From assembly GCA_021234155.1 (NCBI GenBank), contig JAJEKV010000001.1:26337189-26401188 (forward strand): a stretch of 64,000 nt of DNA, in the 5' to 3' direction. Positions 1 to 11,699 of the stretch are shown here, in pieces. The translations under genes were made by a program, and so were the position numbers. The notes beneath the pieces were generated by a model, which saw nothing but the letters and a program-made list of their open reading frames with translations, was not told where the DNA came from and did no database searches. This stretch comes from Isoetes taiwanensis. Its lineage: Eukaryota; Streptophyta; Lycopodiopsida; Isoetales; Isoetaceae. Each line of letters opens with the position of its first letter. Position 1 is the stretch's first letter.

Positions 1-245
1 CCTAGATGTTCCCTATGCTTAAACCTTCAGGGCCATGATGCTGTGCGAGTGCACATGACTGGGTGTCATGTAGGTGGAGCAGCTAATCGTGGACGATGAT
101 GGGATCATCTTAAATGTTCCTTAGCCATGATGCACTGCGTGTGCACATGACCGGAGGTCGTGTAGGAGTTTTAGCATGCGATCATGGGCGATGATAGAAT
201 CATCTTAAATAGTCCTTAAGCTTAAATCTTATGGGCCATGATCGG
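1..245. repeat. Degenerate tandem repeat, about 115-bp unit
   Basis: Two full and one partial copy of a unit containing GGCCATGAT, GTGCACATGAC and GATGATGGGATCATCTTAAAT occur in a row. The copies have diverged by several substitutions and small gaps. No coding potential is seen. It lies immediately upstream of LTR-element debris and may belong to it. Confidence 0.55.
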
Positions 246-631
246 GTGCAGGTAACAAAGGTAACTTTGAGATAGTAGTTCGGCTCAAGGAGGTAATTAA
301 AACCACAATTTATTAACTAAACTAATGTGCAGGTCAGTAAAGGAGGAGCATGGAGGGAGGAGCACATCACGAGAAGAATAGGAGTTATAGATTTTGTGCT
401 TAGTTATAAACTCCTTAACATGTTGTGACAATCGGTGTTAACTTTTATAATGATAACTATTAAGGCTAATACAATTTTGTATAAGTAGGTAAGTATAGCC
501 TTACAATTAACGTTTATAAGTAAATATTGGAAGTTGATCATTTCAATAAAGTAAATTGCTATGCCTTGTTATCGTATCTTGTAAGGTTGATGCAGGTTCG
601 TCACCTCATCGTAATGCTGAGCACAATATTA

Positions 632-660
632 TGTTAAGGGGGGAGAATGTGACGTTTCCC
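632..660 (+). mobile_element. Putative polypurine tract and 3' LTR start of an LTR retrotransposon
   Basis: A purine run (AAGGGGGGAGAA) is directly followed by TGTGACG, the arrangement seen where the polypurine tract of plant Ty3/gypsy elements abuts the TG of the 3' LTR. The far end of the LTR was not identified, no second LTR is in the window, and no protease, reverse transcriptase or integrase reading frame was recognised beside it. It could be a fragment or a chance purine run. Confidence 0.4.
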
Positions 661-2890
661 TAAAATATACGGTATACATACGTATATTTTAGAACATGTC
701 ACCATACAATCCTACCTTAGTAGCCTTGTATACCTTAGTGTGGTGAAGGGAACATGGCTACATCATTATACATATATAGCTTAGACAACCTTAGGTATGG
801 AACTATTTTCTCATGGTTTTATCCTATTGGCAAACCACCACATGGACGTATTCTATTGGAGCCACATGGCAGGACATAGCAACCCTAATCTAGTAATGGC
901 CAAACCCTAACTCTAGGCCATTTTCTGGCTCCTACAGTCTTGGAAGTCTGTTCGCGCTCGAAGCTCCGTTTCAAGAATCGTCTGCTGCAGCACAACATAG
1001 CTCGGCAGCCCCAGGAGTGTGTACGGGACAGAGGGAGTGGGAGCTACTTCGAACCACTTGCAAAGCCATGGGGATGCCAGAAGCGGGTGCAAGTTCCTCC
1101 GGAGCAGGTATTTGGAGTAGTTTCCTTAGTAGAGATCTGGAAGTTGGGATTCCAAATAAGTTAGTATCCCGTATCTCTAGTAGAGCCCTCTTAGAACCCT
1201 CAGTTTGGATCTTAAATCCTAATCAATTAATTTTAACTGTAAGTTAGATGCATGTGATTAGGATTAGATATTATTCTCATTTATTATCAGGTTATGTGGA
1301 TATATGATGATGGTTGATCATGTTTGTTCCTCTTGTATCGGAAAGGGGGGTAAAGAACTAGTAGCCTTATTTAGATAATGCTTTTAGTTTAGACCCTTTA
1401 GTTTCTATTATATGCGGCCTGTGCATAGAACCCACCAGGCTATGGAGTGATTGAGCACCACACAACAGGTTCAGTGGCAAGATAGAGGAGTTCCTGCTGA
1501 ACGCGGCTACTGGGGACTTAGAGCGAGCTAGGCTTATAGCCAGTCACTTCGAGAGGGCCGGGTATGAGTCCAAGACTTCCTGGGTCTATGGTGTTGCCCT
1601 GACCCTCAGGAGTTGCAGATGTTAGTCTGGCTCTTGTTTTGGGGAGTTCAGTTGTGTAAGGACGTGTGTCGCCACGATCCTCTAGCCGCCTATCGAGCCA
1701 TTGTCGCTTGGGAAGGGAGATGCAACCCTTCCTACCTCATCGAACCGGTGAGATGCAACTTGCAGTAGCCTCGTTGAGTGGGACCAAGAGGTTATATTTT
1801 CGGCAGGTTACAGTCATGACAGAGCCTGATTTAGCCCATTTGCATATATTATGCACAGGAGGGGCAGATGGAGTGGACAAACCTAGCCATTGTCTATTGC
1901 CAGCCCAGTCATTGTTATATCTCGGTCTGTTCCATCTTGAGACCCTAGCCATCAGTCTACTTTCCCCATGAGGCTGAGCCCGAGGTAGAAGCTCATGTGA
2001 TGATGATGTATTGACGTCTATGATGGATCTATTGTTGGTTGGATGGCACTACCCTTTGAGGTAGCCGACTGTATTGTATTATATTGCCAGCTGTGCGGAC
2101 TTTGTATTTATGCTTTTGTTGTTATAGAAGCCCATAGGAGGCGGGTGCGCAAGATAGCTTCGTGTCTCCTCCCCATGCCCTGGCCATCCCAGGAATGGGG
2201 CAGACGGAGGGCCCATACAGCAAATGTGCTAGATGGAGGATTTCCCATGAGATATACGACCATGCGTCGTATTTGGTGGGGAGCGTCATAGGAGGCAGTA
2301 CTTGTTCTGTGTACTCTGATGGTTTATGTAGATGTGAATCGAGACTAAAATATTGGGTTCATAACAGATTGCTTCAGAGGAGAAGGGTAAAGGCAGAGAG
2401 TGTGGGCAATGATCAAATTGCCATGGGCCTTCTAGATTCCATAGCCCTGAATGAATTCATTAACCTACAGATAGGGAGGAAAGAAGCCCAGGAACTTGAA
2501 TGCACAGGATACATAGATAATGGAGATCAAAAGGAGGACCAGGAATTGGCATGGTTACATCTTGACGGATGAGGAATTATGGAGAGACATGAATTCGGAG
2601 CAGCATCAGTTGGACGAGGATGATGTGAGCGAAGAGATAGAGGCTTCCAAATCCCGTAAGTCTAACACAAACCCCCAACCCCACAAACCCCGCAAAGACT
2701 CCACTTCGAAGGACTCCAAATTGGCCTAAACCAAGCCAAATCGGAGCCAAGCCTAGAGGCATAGTTCATGAACAGAAAGAAGAACCAGTCAATCAAGGAC
2801 ATTGCATTCCTCAGTTCAACAGAATCAAGATGTCTTATTTGTATATGATAGATCTCTATTTCTTTGAAGCTAGCATATCAATAAGGTGTT
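660..2890. other. Unassigned, probably retroelement debris
   Basis: Only short open stretches occur in any frame and none matches a family I recognise. Position 1478-1620 (+) can be read as a short open stretch with a LARLIASHF-like phrase but lacks a gene context. The block follows the putative LTR start and is best treated as decayed LTR-element sequence. Confidence 0.35.
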
Positions 2891-2929
2891 CGAATGGAAT
2901 GTTGGTCATGCCAATTTACCTTGAATTAT

Positions 2930-4235
2930 TCAATTGTGGTCGAGAGCCCTCTCTTGAAAGTCAGCAGCGAATCCTTTGATGTGGACTTTCACATCTCCCA
3001 GGCAGAGGCCCTAAAATTCACCGCACTTCTAGGTGCTCGTGGGGGTGTGGACATCGAGATCGATGCCGACTATATCAGAGACTACTTGCTGTAAGTCTTT
3101 GATCTCCTTCTCGTATCTCTATGTACTGTTAGCTAAATTATATTTTTTAGGGTATTTGGGCGTTCAATCCCAGCCCAAAAACAGTGTCACCACATCCTTC
3201 TTCACCTTTGCATTTGGTTTGTTCCTAAATGGCTCCAAAACTGGTCAGGGAGGGGCATATGATCAATTTGTAAAGCTCATTCTGGGTTCACCATTTAGAA
3301 CAGCCACTGGAAAATTCAATATGCACAATTCTATTATATCCCAGTTAATGCAAGGTAAAATAGGATCGCTTAGGTGCTTTGAATCTTGCTTACTTATGTT
3401 GAATTGATTACAGATTTTATTTTGCAATGGGCATTGGAGCCTCTTCATACTAGTGGCATGCCAGAAGTTAGACAAGCTCTGTCTTGCATCTTGCATTTTG
3501 ATTCATATGATTCAATATACGCTTCAATTCGAGGATTCATAGTTTTGCGAGTTCTTCCAATACGAACCCCAATCTTATTTCATAATTTAAGTGTTGCCCA
3601 ATGACATTGTCTTGCAGGTTTTTGAGTGATGTGTTCATGAGGTGGAAGCATGAGACATCAATCTTGCATAGTGTGCCATGTTTTTGGATGGATGCTCCCA
3701 GACAGCACAACAACTAGGATTGTGGCATCTACGCCATTGGCTATGCTCAAATCTTATTTCATAATTTAACTGCTGCCAATGACATTGTCTTGCAGGTTTT
3801 TGAGTGATGTATTCATGAGGTAGAAGCATGAGGCATCAGCCTTGCATAATGCACCATGTTTTTGGATGGATGCTCCCAAATAGCACACCAACCAGGATTC
3901 TGGCATCTATATCATTGGCTATGCTCAAAAATTTGTGCAAGAAATCTACAACAATGAAGATAACGTGAGTACCTTGTGAGCAATTTAATTCTTATTTAGT
4001 GATACTCTTAGTTTTTTATTTATTGAGACAGATAATCTTTATGAAATCTGAAACTATTTTTATTTATTGTGAGCAGACAGTGATTAACTGGGATTGATTT
4101 GCTAAAGAAGACATTGACAACTTGAGGGCAGGTTCATGAGAATGCTGCTGAAATCCGATTGCTTACTTCTACTAGCCAGTTCATCACACGTCCCCTGACC
4201 CGGTTGATGCTGAATGGTCCATGATTTTAGTGCAC
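2930..4235 (+). pseudogene. Broken Ulp1-type (C48) cysteine protease gene
   Basis: Several exon-like stretches are collinear. One ends at 3093 on a good donor (GTAAGTC). An exon after a CTTGCAG acceptor at about 3618 reads FLSDVFMRWKHE...FWMDAPRQHNN, then a stop, then DCGIYAIGYAQ. The Q...DCG arrangement matches the oxyanion Gln and catalytic Cys of Ulp1/SENP-like proteases, which cleave ubiquitin-like proteins. A second copy of this exon follows, with a stop in place of the Gln and Ser in place of the Cys. A last stretch at 4077-4235 contains INWD and EIRLLTSTSQF in shifted frames. Stops, a frameshift and the duplicated exon make it non-functional. Ulp1 domains occur both in host SUMO proteases and inside Mutator- and CACTA-type transposons. 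I cannot tell which source this is. Confidence 0.6.
3573..3930 (+). repeat. Tandem duplication of the protease catalytic exon (two units of about 179 bp)
   Basis: The unit beginning TCTTATTTCATAATTTAA at 3573 recurs at 3752. Each unit contains an intron tail, a CTTGCAG acceptor and the exon coding the Gln/Cys motif. The copies are diverged, so the duplication is not recent. Confidence 0.85.
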
Positions 4236-4471
4236 TTGAACTTATCAAAATGTAAGTTGTTTGTTTGAAACATGTAAGTTGCTTGATCTATATAAAATTG
4301 GGGCCTAAACTGGCAATTTTGAGAGTGAATTCAAGTGGGAATTTGCTTTTCTCTTTTCTTATCCTATTTTATGCATAAAATCGTTGTGAATTTTAATACT
4401 TTATTCTTGTCATATTGAAACTGATCATATTTGATTTCTCGAACCATTAAATTTAAACCAAATAAATATAA

Positions 4472-5015
4472 ACCAATGGTTCAAATATAAAACAATAGTT
4501 TAATTAGGAACTGGGGATCCTAGAAGATAGTTATCTATCTAAGATCCTGGAGGCCGTGATCCCAGACGGATAACCCATCCTCCTAGAAAAAAAAAATAAA
4601 TCATCATTGAAAAAAAAAATTATATAAGCATTCAATGGTTTGGAGTTGAAACCAATGGTTCAAATATAATCCAATGGTTTAAAGTTAAGAACTAGGGATT
4701 CTGGTAGATGGGTTATCTGCCAGAATCCCAGATGGGTAGCCCATCCTCCGGCATCCCGAATGAATTTTGGAGGGCCAGAAAAAAGACTTAAACCATTAGA
4801 AATAAATTTATATAAACATTCATTGGTTTAGAGTTGAAACCAATGGTTCAAATATAAACGAATGGCTTAAAATTAGGAACTGGGGATCCTAGAGGATGGG
4901 TTATCTGGGGGCTTCCAGACCGATAACCCATCCTCCGGCATTCCAGTGAATTTTGGAGGGCCAGAAAAAAATTAAACCATTAAAAATAAATTTATATAAG
5001 CATTCAATGGTTGTG
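4472..5015. repeat. Tandem array of three units of about 180 bp, each with an internal palindrome
   Basis: Units begin at 4472, 4651 and 4839 with ACCAATGGTTCAAATATAA. Each contains a GGGATCCTAGAGGATGGG-type block followed by its inverse. In the third unit GAGGATGGGTTATC (4892-4905) pairs perfectly with GATAACCCATCCTC (4922-4935). Units 1 and 2 keep weaker forms of this hairpin. No coding content. Confidence 0.8.
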
Positions 5016-5370
5016 CTACATATTCTAAACAAGGTACATCTTGGACTATCTCAGTCATCGAATTTGTCCATCATACGACCTAGATCATATATTGGGGCCT
5101 CTGGCTGCCTCTTGTTTCGATTATGGTCATTTATGACTTGGAGCGCCTATGATTTTAAAATATGGAATACAGGTTTGCCTAAGGTTTTGGAATATAAAAT
5201 ACTGGGACTAATCTCTATACGGTTTTCCTAAGGTTTTAGATTTTGAGATACGGAGACTTGACCCTCTACCAAAATAATTTAATATTTTATTAAGAATGTT
5301 TTAACCAATGCAACCAACAAACTAAATATGCTTATTTTTGGGTTGCCCCTAAGGGGGCAAACCCTCGTTT

Positions 5371-6615
5371 ATGTGGGTATGTGGGCATATTCAGGTATAT
5401 GCCAGCATATGCCTAGCATATGCTGGTGACTGCTCCAAACTGGCTGCTGCCAGTAAACTCTCGGTCATCCAACCTGCGCTTTGTGTTCAATCTGTGGATG
5501 CAGAAAATGACTGGCCGAATCCCGCACAAAGCAGGGCCATTCTGAGAACAAGAAATCAGAAGAAATGTTTAGATCTTCAAAGGCCAAATCCCATAGAAGT
5601 TCCTGCAGACAACAGAGAAAGCAAAGGGGAAGTCAACCAGAATAATGGTGCAAAGTGTAACGGAGCAAATTTGGTAGAAAACAGGGTAGAAGCTCTGGTA
5701 ACAAGGAAGGAAGAAAACAGAGCAGAAAGCTGGCCACGTCCTGCAGAAAATAGAGGAATTGCGAGAACAGGACAGAAATCGAGGCCAGATCCGATAGAGA
5801 GCAGAGAAGATCCTGCTGAAAACAGGGAAAATGAAGGAGAAGGCAACCGGGAAAGGTGCGCAGATTGTAACAGGGAAAATCTGGTGGAAAACAGAGTAGA
5901 AGCTTTTGGAACAGGGAAAGAAGAAGACAGAGCAGAAAACTGGCCAGACCTTGCAGAGAGCAAAAAAACTTTGAGAACACCCAATCAAAAGAAAGCTTTA
6001 GATGTTATAAAGCTAAATCTGGTTGAAGACCCTGCAAAAAGCAGGGAAAACAAACAGAAAGGATGGGCAGGTTATAGTATGGGAAATCTAGATATTAGAG
6101 ACGCTTCAGAAGCATTGGAAGGAGAGAAGAACCGAGTAAACCCTAACAGGGTACATCCAGGTTCTGAAGAAAACAGGGAAATGTCAAGAATAGGGGATTG
6201 GTGGGAGCCAAGTCCTTCAAAGACTGGCAAAGAAGAAGTTAAGCAGAAAAGAGTGCCAGCCACTCCATGGATGAAAGCCTTGAAAATGCTTTCTCAAGAT
6301 GGACAAGCACAGCCACTTAGGTCTGGCCCAAAACAAAAAAGGGCTGAATTAGAAGGATTAACAAAGCAGGAAAGATTTGATGAAAGAGGAAATGGGATAT
6401 TGAGGGTAAAGAGAATCAAAGTTTTTGAGTGTTTTGAGACTATCAAGGGCACATTAGTAAATGTTTTGAAGGGTTTGGAGCTTCACTGCGGTATCTTTGA
6501 TGAGCGAGGAGCAGGCCAAGTTGGTGGCCATGGTGATGGATTTTCAGGAAAAGGGGCGCAAAGGGCAGCTCATGGACCGCACTTACTCCGAGGCGAGGAA
6601 ATGGATGAGAGGTAA
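5371..6615 (+). CDS. N-terminal part of an ALKBH9/10-like protein, repeat-rich, out of frame with the catalytic part
   Basis: This 414-codon open frame starts with ATG. Residues about 60-230 consist of imperfect repeats of a charged unit built on PAENRE, LVENRVEA and EEXRAENWP. The end (VFECFETIKGTLVNVLKGLELHCGIFDE) matches the segment that precedes the 2-oxoglutarate dioxygenase domain in plant ALKBH9/10 proteins. Translation then runs into an unrelated frame and stops at 6615. The homologous continuation lies one frame away in the overlapping downstream ORF. The two are therefore one ancestral gene with a single frame break near 6495-6510. The only GT-AG candidate there would be an impossibly short intron, so a real one-base indel or a sequencing error is more likely. 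The true start could be downstream of the given ATG. The repeats show no recognisable domain. Confidence 0.6.
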   Translation: MWVCGHIQVYASICLAYAGDCSKLAAASKLSVIQPALCVQSVDAENDWPNPAQSRAILRTRNQKKCLDLQRPNPIEVPADNRESKGEVNQNNGAKCNGANLVENRVEALVTRKEENRAESWPRPAENRGIARTGQKSRPDPIESREDPAENRENEGEGNRERCADCNRENLVENRVEAFGTGKEEDRAENWPDLAESKKTLRTPNQKKALDVIKLNLVEDPAKSRENKQKGWAGYSMGNLDIRDASEALEGEKNRVNPNRVHPGSEENREMSRIGDWWEPSPSKTGKEEVKQKRVPATPWMKALKMLSQDGQAQPLRSGPKQKRAELEGLTKQERFDERGNGILRVKRIKVFECFETIKGTLVNVLKGLELHCGIFDERGAGQVGGHGDGFSGKGAQRAAHGPHLLRGEEMDER

Positions 6616-7123
6616 GGGCAGAATTACTCTACAATTTGGATGCTGCTACAATTATGCTGTTGATAAAAATGGTAGACCCCCTGGCATTGCACAGGATGAA
6701 AATGTTGATCCCCTCCCTCCTTTGCTCATTTCTGCTATATGTCGTCTTGTGTCGTGGCGCGTCTTGCCATCATCCTGCATCCCTGATAGCTGCATTGTTA
6801 ACATCTATGATGAGGGGGATTGTATACCCCCTCATATTGATCACCATGATTTTGTGAGACCTTTCTGCACAGTTTCCCTCCTTAGTGAATGTAACATTGT
6901 ATTTGGTTCCTCTCTCCAAGTTGATGCCCCTGGAGAATTCAGCGGATCTTTCTCCCTTCCCCTTCCTGTTGGCTCCGTCCTTGTTATTAATGGTAATGGG
7001 GCTAATGTTGCTAAGCATGCCATCCCTGCTGTGCCCATCAAGCGCATGTCGATCACCTTTGTCGCATGGATCCTGCCAAAAGACCTTAGTCTTATAAACT
7101 TCCACCCCAGCTTCAGAAACTAG
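6497..7123 (+). CDS. ALKBH9/10-type Fe(II)/2-oxoglutarate RNA demethylase, catalytic domain
   Basis: Plant ALKBH9/10 proteins remove N6-methyl groups from adenosine in mRNA. The 208-residue open frame carries the family block RKWMRGKGRITLQFGCCYNY near residues 35-54, then DPLPPL, PDSCIVNIYDEGDCIPPHID and VRPFCTVS. The iron-binding residues are present: H113 and D115 in HID, and H174 in AKH. R183 in KRMSITF fits the 2-oxoglutarate-binding Arg. No intron interrupts the domain, whereas plant relatives usually have introns here, so a retrocopy is possible. The catalytic frame has no stop, which argues for recent loss or a sequence error rather than long decay. It continues the upstream repeat-rich frame (5371-6615) after a one-base shift. 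The C-terminal tail after ITFVAW is not like the family. Confidence 0.8.
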   Translation: MMSEEQAKLVAMVMDFQEKGRKGQLMDRTYSEARKWMRGKGRITLQFGCCYNYAVDKNGRPPGIAQDENVDPLPPLLISAICRLVSWRVLPSSCIPDSCIVNIYDEGDCIPPHIDHHDFVRPFCTVSLLSECNIVFGSSLQVDAPGEFSGSFSLPLPVGSVLVINGNGANVAKHAIPAVPIKRMSITFVAWILPKDLSLINFHPSFRN

Positions 7124-8142
7124 TTTCTTAAGCTTTCCCTTTGAGGGACCAATATTTGTTCTGGTGATTAACTAAATAAGCTACTGCTCATAACCTTGCT
7201 GCCATCTCCTTCAGAAACGAAGAATGATGGATTATTCATTCAACTGATTATGAGTCTTACCTGTGTAATTGTTGAAACTTGAGTGCAGTCATCAAGTTTG
7301 CAATCTGATTATGATCACAAAGATTTGGGATTTCTTTTGCTTAACATGGATAGCTGGGGTTAACCCCATTCTGTAATACATGATTTTATAGAAAACTTCT
7401 TACCCTTTATTTTGCACTTTAGTGGATTGATTATTGTAGTATACTTCCCTTTCCTAGAGTACCTAAGTTTACATGTGCTTTGGAGCATTCGCCATTAGAA
7501 AGAGAAAAAGTTACAACCAACATCCAATGTATCTCTTTTTTGTTTTGTCTTAGCAAACCTATTGCATGGGCTGGGTTTTCTGCACCTGTTACAGCAAAAA
7601 ATTGCAAAAGAATATGATACAGATTTTGCTGGAAGAAACTCTTGTTGACCTATTTGATTTGGTGAAACTCTTATTGACCTATTTGATTTGGTGAAGGTTA
7701 AAATGGGGCCCTATTATATGTGTACAAATGAAGTTAGATAAAATGATCCTCAGGAATGTCTTTGAGTAAGTTAACAGCAGCAGAAATAAATTCAAAAAGG
7801 GAAATGTTTTTAACAGCATCTTGCTTCTATCTGCCAACAATTTATTGGATAGTTTACAATGGTTCCTAAAAAACACTAAAAAACACACGCCTTACATAAA
7901 CCCTCTTTTTTTTTTTTTGCCTCATTAAGATTACTTATTTGTTATATATAAGGCTGGTACGAAAATTCTATTCGAATATTCTTTGGGGGGCACTAATCGG
8001 GGTCATCTGTTCTTATGATCTGTGATGGTGATTCCAGCAATGCGTCAAAAGCAAAGATTATTTGCGGCAACGATGCATCCTTTGAGCTGAAGTCGGCAAA
8101 CACGTCTTCAATTCCTCCTCTATCACTAGGTTAGGTCTCTCT

Positions 8143-8176
<34 letters not shown>

Positions 8177-10550
8177 CACGCCAGCCCAACCAAGCCTACA
8201 ACATTTCTTGCAATTCTAGGCTATCGACGTAGTATCTCCAGCTCAACCAATTTTGATGTGGCATTTTTTGAAACCGTTGGATTATCATTTTCCACGGTTA
8301 TGAAAATTAGAAAATGGGTTAGAAAATGGACTGCGAGATAGCCAAGGGACGTCGCGAGGGCAATCATGCCTTCTCCTCATCTGTTGTCTCAGACTTTATA
8401 ATTTTTGTAGTCAGATCCCTCCTTGGCATGCTCTACGTTATGCTTTCTTGTTACCTCTGGCCCTTCCTTTTTCTTGGTATCGAAGATCAAATTTGTTGAG
8501 GTCCAAAAGGTAGCCCCATCACTCATATTCTGATGGTTTTCTGCATTTTCTATCCTCATTTTCTTGGACTTTATATTTTGGACGTGGATAGCTTGCTCTG
8601 CAGGTGACTTCCTCGATCCAATCCTTGTTCAGAGAGCTCTTTTTCTCGGTCAATCACTGGGATACCTGTTTGGATTTCTATGCATCGACCTCAATATGGT
8701 AAATGCTTTTAGTTCTGGATGATATCTTTACAATAAGATTTTCATGTTGTAATTGGAAAAACAGTGACTGAAGACCTAATCTTTTGATATTGATTGTCTC
8801 CAAAACCATGTTACAACATTCTTGGCCACATTATGGAAGCTTTCAAACCAAGGTAGTCTACGAATTTGGTGGAAAGACCAATCCCTATTAATTTTTTATC
8901 GTTACTTTGAGGTAACTGAAACTGCTTTGCTCTTTTTCTTCAAAGTTCAAGGCTTTATGGATGGCACTTGATAGTGATTTTATTGCAGGCTCTTTGAATA
9001 CATAAAGGAGGCCAATGTAATACCTCTACTGCAAATAAAACAAGAAATTTATTACACTCTTATAAGTGCTCAATTCGCTAGATTCTTCTAGACGAATGGA
9101 GCTTTCACTTTCCTTCTGAAACAACATTGTTATAAATGCATAAGCATTTCTCTTTGTATATGGCATTTTGCTGACATGTTTTAGTCTTGGCAAGTCAATG
9201 GATTTGTCACTTTGTATATAGGTATGCAGCAATGGTTGGAGACTTCCAAAATGGTTTAACTTTGAAAACGCCTGTACTTCATTGACTTTGTGATTTCTTC
9301 AGCATAGTTTTATCTCAGATAAATGATTGCATACAGGATTGTATTCAGCTTAGAGAGGAACATTCCTTGAAATAGTATTGCTTCGGTGGAAGAACAAAAC
9401 ATTGTCACCTGCTATCGCCCAGGCTATGACAACATAAAGATTTACGGGTATAAAACTACTACATGCCCTTTTTAGTATTCAAGATACATTGGGTATGCAT
9501 TTTGTTCCCTAGTTCTTTCCCGACTACTTCTATGTTGCGACTCGTTTTATGATGCCATAGATGAAGACCTACAACTTAAAATATTATGAGTACTAAGTAC
9601 TGACATTGTGTCTGGAAGACATCAAACACATTCACACATTTCTACAACACTCAACTACTCAGTTACATACACAATTTGATCGTGGGGCACTTGTGGACGC
9701 GCTTGTTGATCAATGTAGGGGATCTACACACTCATTGTAAGAGTATGGTAGGCATCTAGTTTAATTTAAATATTGAGTTGGCTGATATAGTGAGGGGTTT
9801 GAAGTATATATTTTGATACCACATGGTTTCAGTTAAGCCACTTTACCCTTAAGAAATTGGAGGGCAACCCTCCGTGCGCAGCACCTTGTTTCTATTGAGT
9901 CTATTGTTTTAATTATTTAATAATAACCTATTCAATTGTTTTAGGGGTATATATGGTCTATGGTATCAGGGATAGCGATTTAGGCATCGACATCAAATCC
10001 CCCTGGGTGGAGGAACTCCTATTATTGTGCTACATATTGAAGTTGAAATAGCCTGCCCTCTGAAATCCAAAAAAAAAAACAGCATGTATACAGAAAATTA
10101 ACCTTTAAATACTTAAAGGCTTAAATAGCCCTCCTATTTTTTCTGGGGATCCTGGAGGACGGGATATTTGTCTGGGACCTCGATCTCCATGATCCCCAAA
10201 AAGGCACTTAATTAATATTCCACAAGTATGTGCAATGCTTAACATGGTCACTTAACATGCCAACAATGTTTAACATAGCATTTAACAATATGCATTGAAA
10301 GAGTCGGAAATACAAATTTTGGGTCTCAAGTGTCAACTCTCAAAGGTCATCTATGCTAACTACTTGACTTGTATAATTCCTTCACCCTAATGTCCTTCTA
10401 GCTCCTTTTTGGTTCTTTCACCTTACGTTTTTCGAGTTATATCAAAGGCTTGAGCCTTACTAAGCTAATGCCACAGTTCTCCTCAATGGTAAGATCAGAG
10501 AGACTTGAAACTTTCGTGATAGTGCCACCAACATCATCCATCTACTCAAG
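7124..10550. other. Non-coding AT-rich interval
   Basis: No gene was recognised. Contents that stand out are T-runs near 7909-7919 and 8144-8173, and a palindrome GGAGGGCAACCCTCC near 9858-9872 that recurs near 27912. A palindromic GGGATCCTGGAGGACGGGATA block at about 10147 resembles the array at 4472-5015. Short open frames here are unsupported. Confidence 0.6.
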
Positions 10551-10551
10551 C

Positions 10552-11202
10552 CTAGTCTCTAGTTTGTCTCATGACAGAATCAGTTGCAACTAATAGGTTA
10601 GAATCTTTCTCAACCCTAGGCAACACTCTAGCAATTATTGCATTCAAAGAGGCCTTAGCCTTCTCCAAGTTAAGCTGGTTGCACGTTTCCAAGGGAGACT
10701 CACCTCCTAGACTTACCACCTCAACAACCTCGAAGGGTCCAGTTTCACAACTCTCCTGCCCAATCACCAATTCCTAGTATGGCCTCAAGTGCTCCATTCC
10801 CCCACCAATTGTCCCATATTGGGAATCTAACACCTGTAAGATATCTTGATCTCTATAATTTCCAAGCATTTGCATGACCTTTACCTCATGCTTGCATAGA
10901 TTACCCTTGGCTCCCCAAGGGCAATCACAACATGCCCAATTTTTGTGTGCTCCATTCACAAAATATGGACCCTGCCCAACAGTACATTCACTTTTCACTT
11001 CAGCCTCACCTTCCTCAAAGTTGGTAAATGTAACTTGTTCATCAGCAATAGTCCGGGAGCCTTCGTGCTTACTACAAAGCCATGTTCCTTCATAAACATG
11101 GAACATGATATCTATATATAATTCTAAAGGAGAAATAAGAGGATAGTATGTGCATAATTTTGGCCATTGGATGAAATGGAGGGTCGAGATGTCTTTCCTC
11201 AA
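10552..11202 (-). pseudogene. SWIM zinc-finger protein fragment
   Basis: Read on the minus strand, the frame contains NWACCDCPWGAKGNLCKHEVKV, which fits the SWIM zinc-finger pattern CxC...CxH. SWIM fingers occur in MULE transposases, in FAR1/FHY3-like transcription factors and in large uncharacterised plant proteins. After HLRPY an in-frame stop at 10774-10776 interrupts the reading frame. It then continues open to 10552 with EVVSLGGESP and other residues that I do not recognise. No transposase DDE domain was seen upstream. I judge it a broken remnant, most likely of a transposase-related protein. Confidence 0.6.
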
Positions 11203-11348
11203 TTTCCCTAAGCGGTTGGGCCTCCTTCATCCTTCCGTGCTTGCATTACCCAGATCACACGATAAGCTTGCCATGCTTTCTCTGAGATGCATGTGCCACT
11301 ATTGCTGAGATTGTTAACATAGAACTTGAGTCCAATATATTTCTGTAG

Positions 11349-11515
11349 GAATTGCACTTATCAACATGTACGAAAAATGCGGATGTCTCTTCTCGACATG
11401 CACTGCATTTCAGAAAATGCATGACCATGCTATAGTATCATGGAATGCCATGGCTGCAGCATATGCTCAGAATGGGCATGGCGAGGATGCACTTGAAATA
11501 CTATAGGAAATGCAG
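11349..11515 (+). pseudogene. Pentatricopeptide-repeat (PPR) protein fragment
   Basis: The translation reads ALINMYEKCGCLFSTCTAF, then KMHDHAIVSWNAMAAAYAQNG and HGEDALEIL before a stop. This is the L-S-P repeat signature of plant PLS-type PPR proteins (ALxxMYxKCG, VSWNAMxxxYAQNGxGxEAL), which bind organellar RNA. Only about 1.5 repeats survive, with no start, no DYW/E domain and a stop in the helix. It is a relic, perhaps moved here with the neighbouring lipase fragment. Confidence 0.8.
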
Positions 11516-11699
11516 TTGATATTAGATTCAGTTTCACAATCTCAAATAAAACCATGTTGATACAGATGTGGTAGATTCATCAATGCCAGACTCATTCCGA
11601 TATCTCAGCATCATTGCATTTCAGGACCCCAGGATTAAGTTCTACCAAAATATACACCCAGTACCTCGCTGGTTTCCCTAGGCGATGCTAGAAGCTAGA

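Noticed and set aside
5569..5988. Minus-strand frames of 115-139 codons opposite the charged repeats
   Set aside because: Three overlapping frames mirror the repeat on the other strand. The plus-strand frame has the family match.
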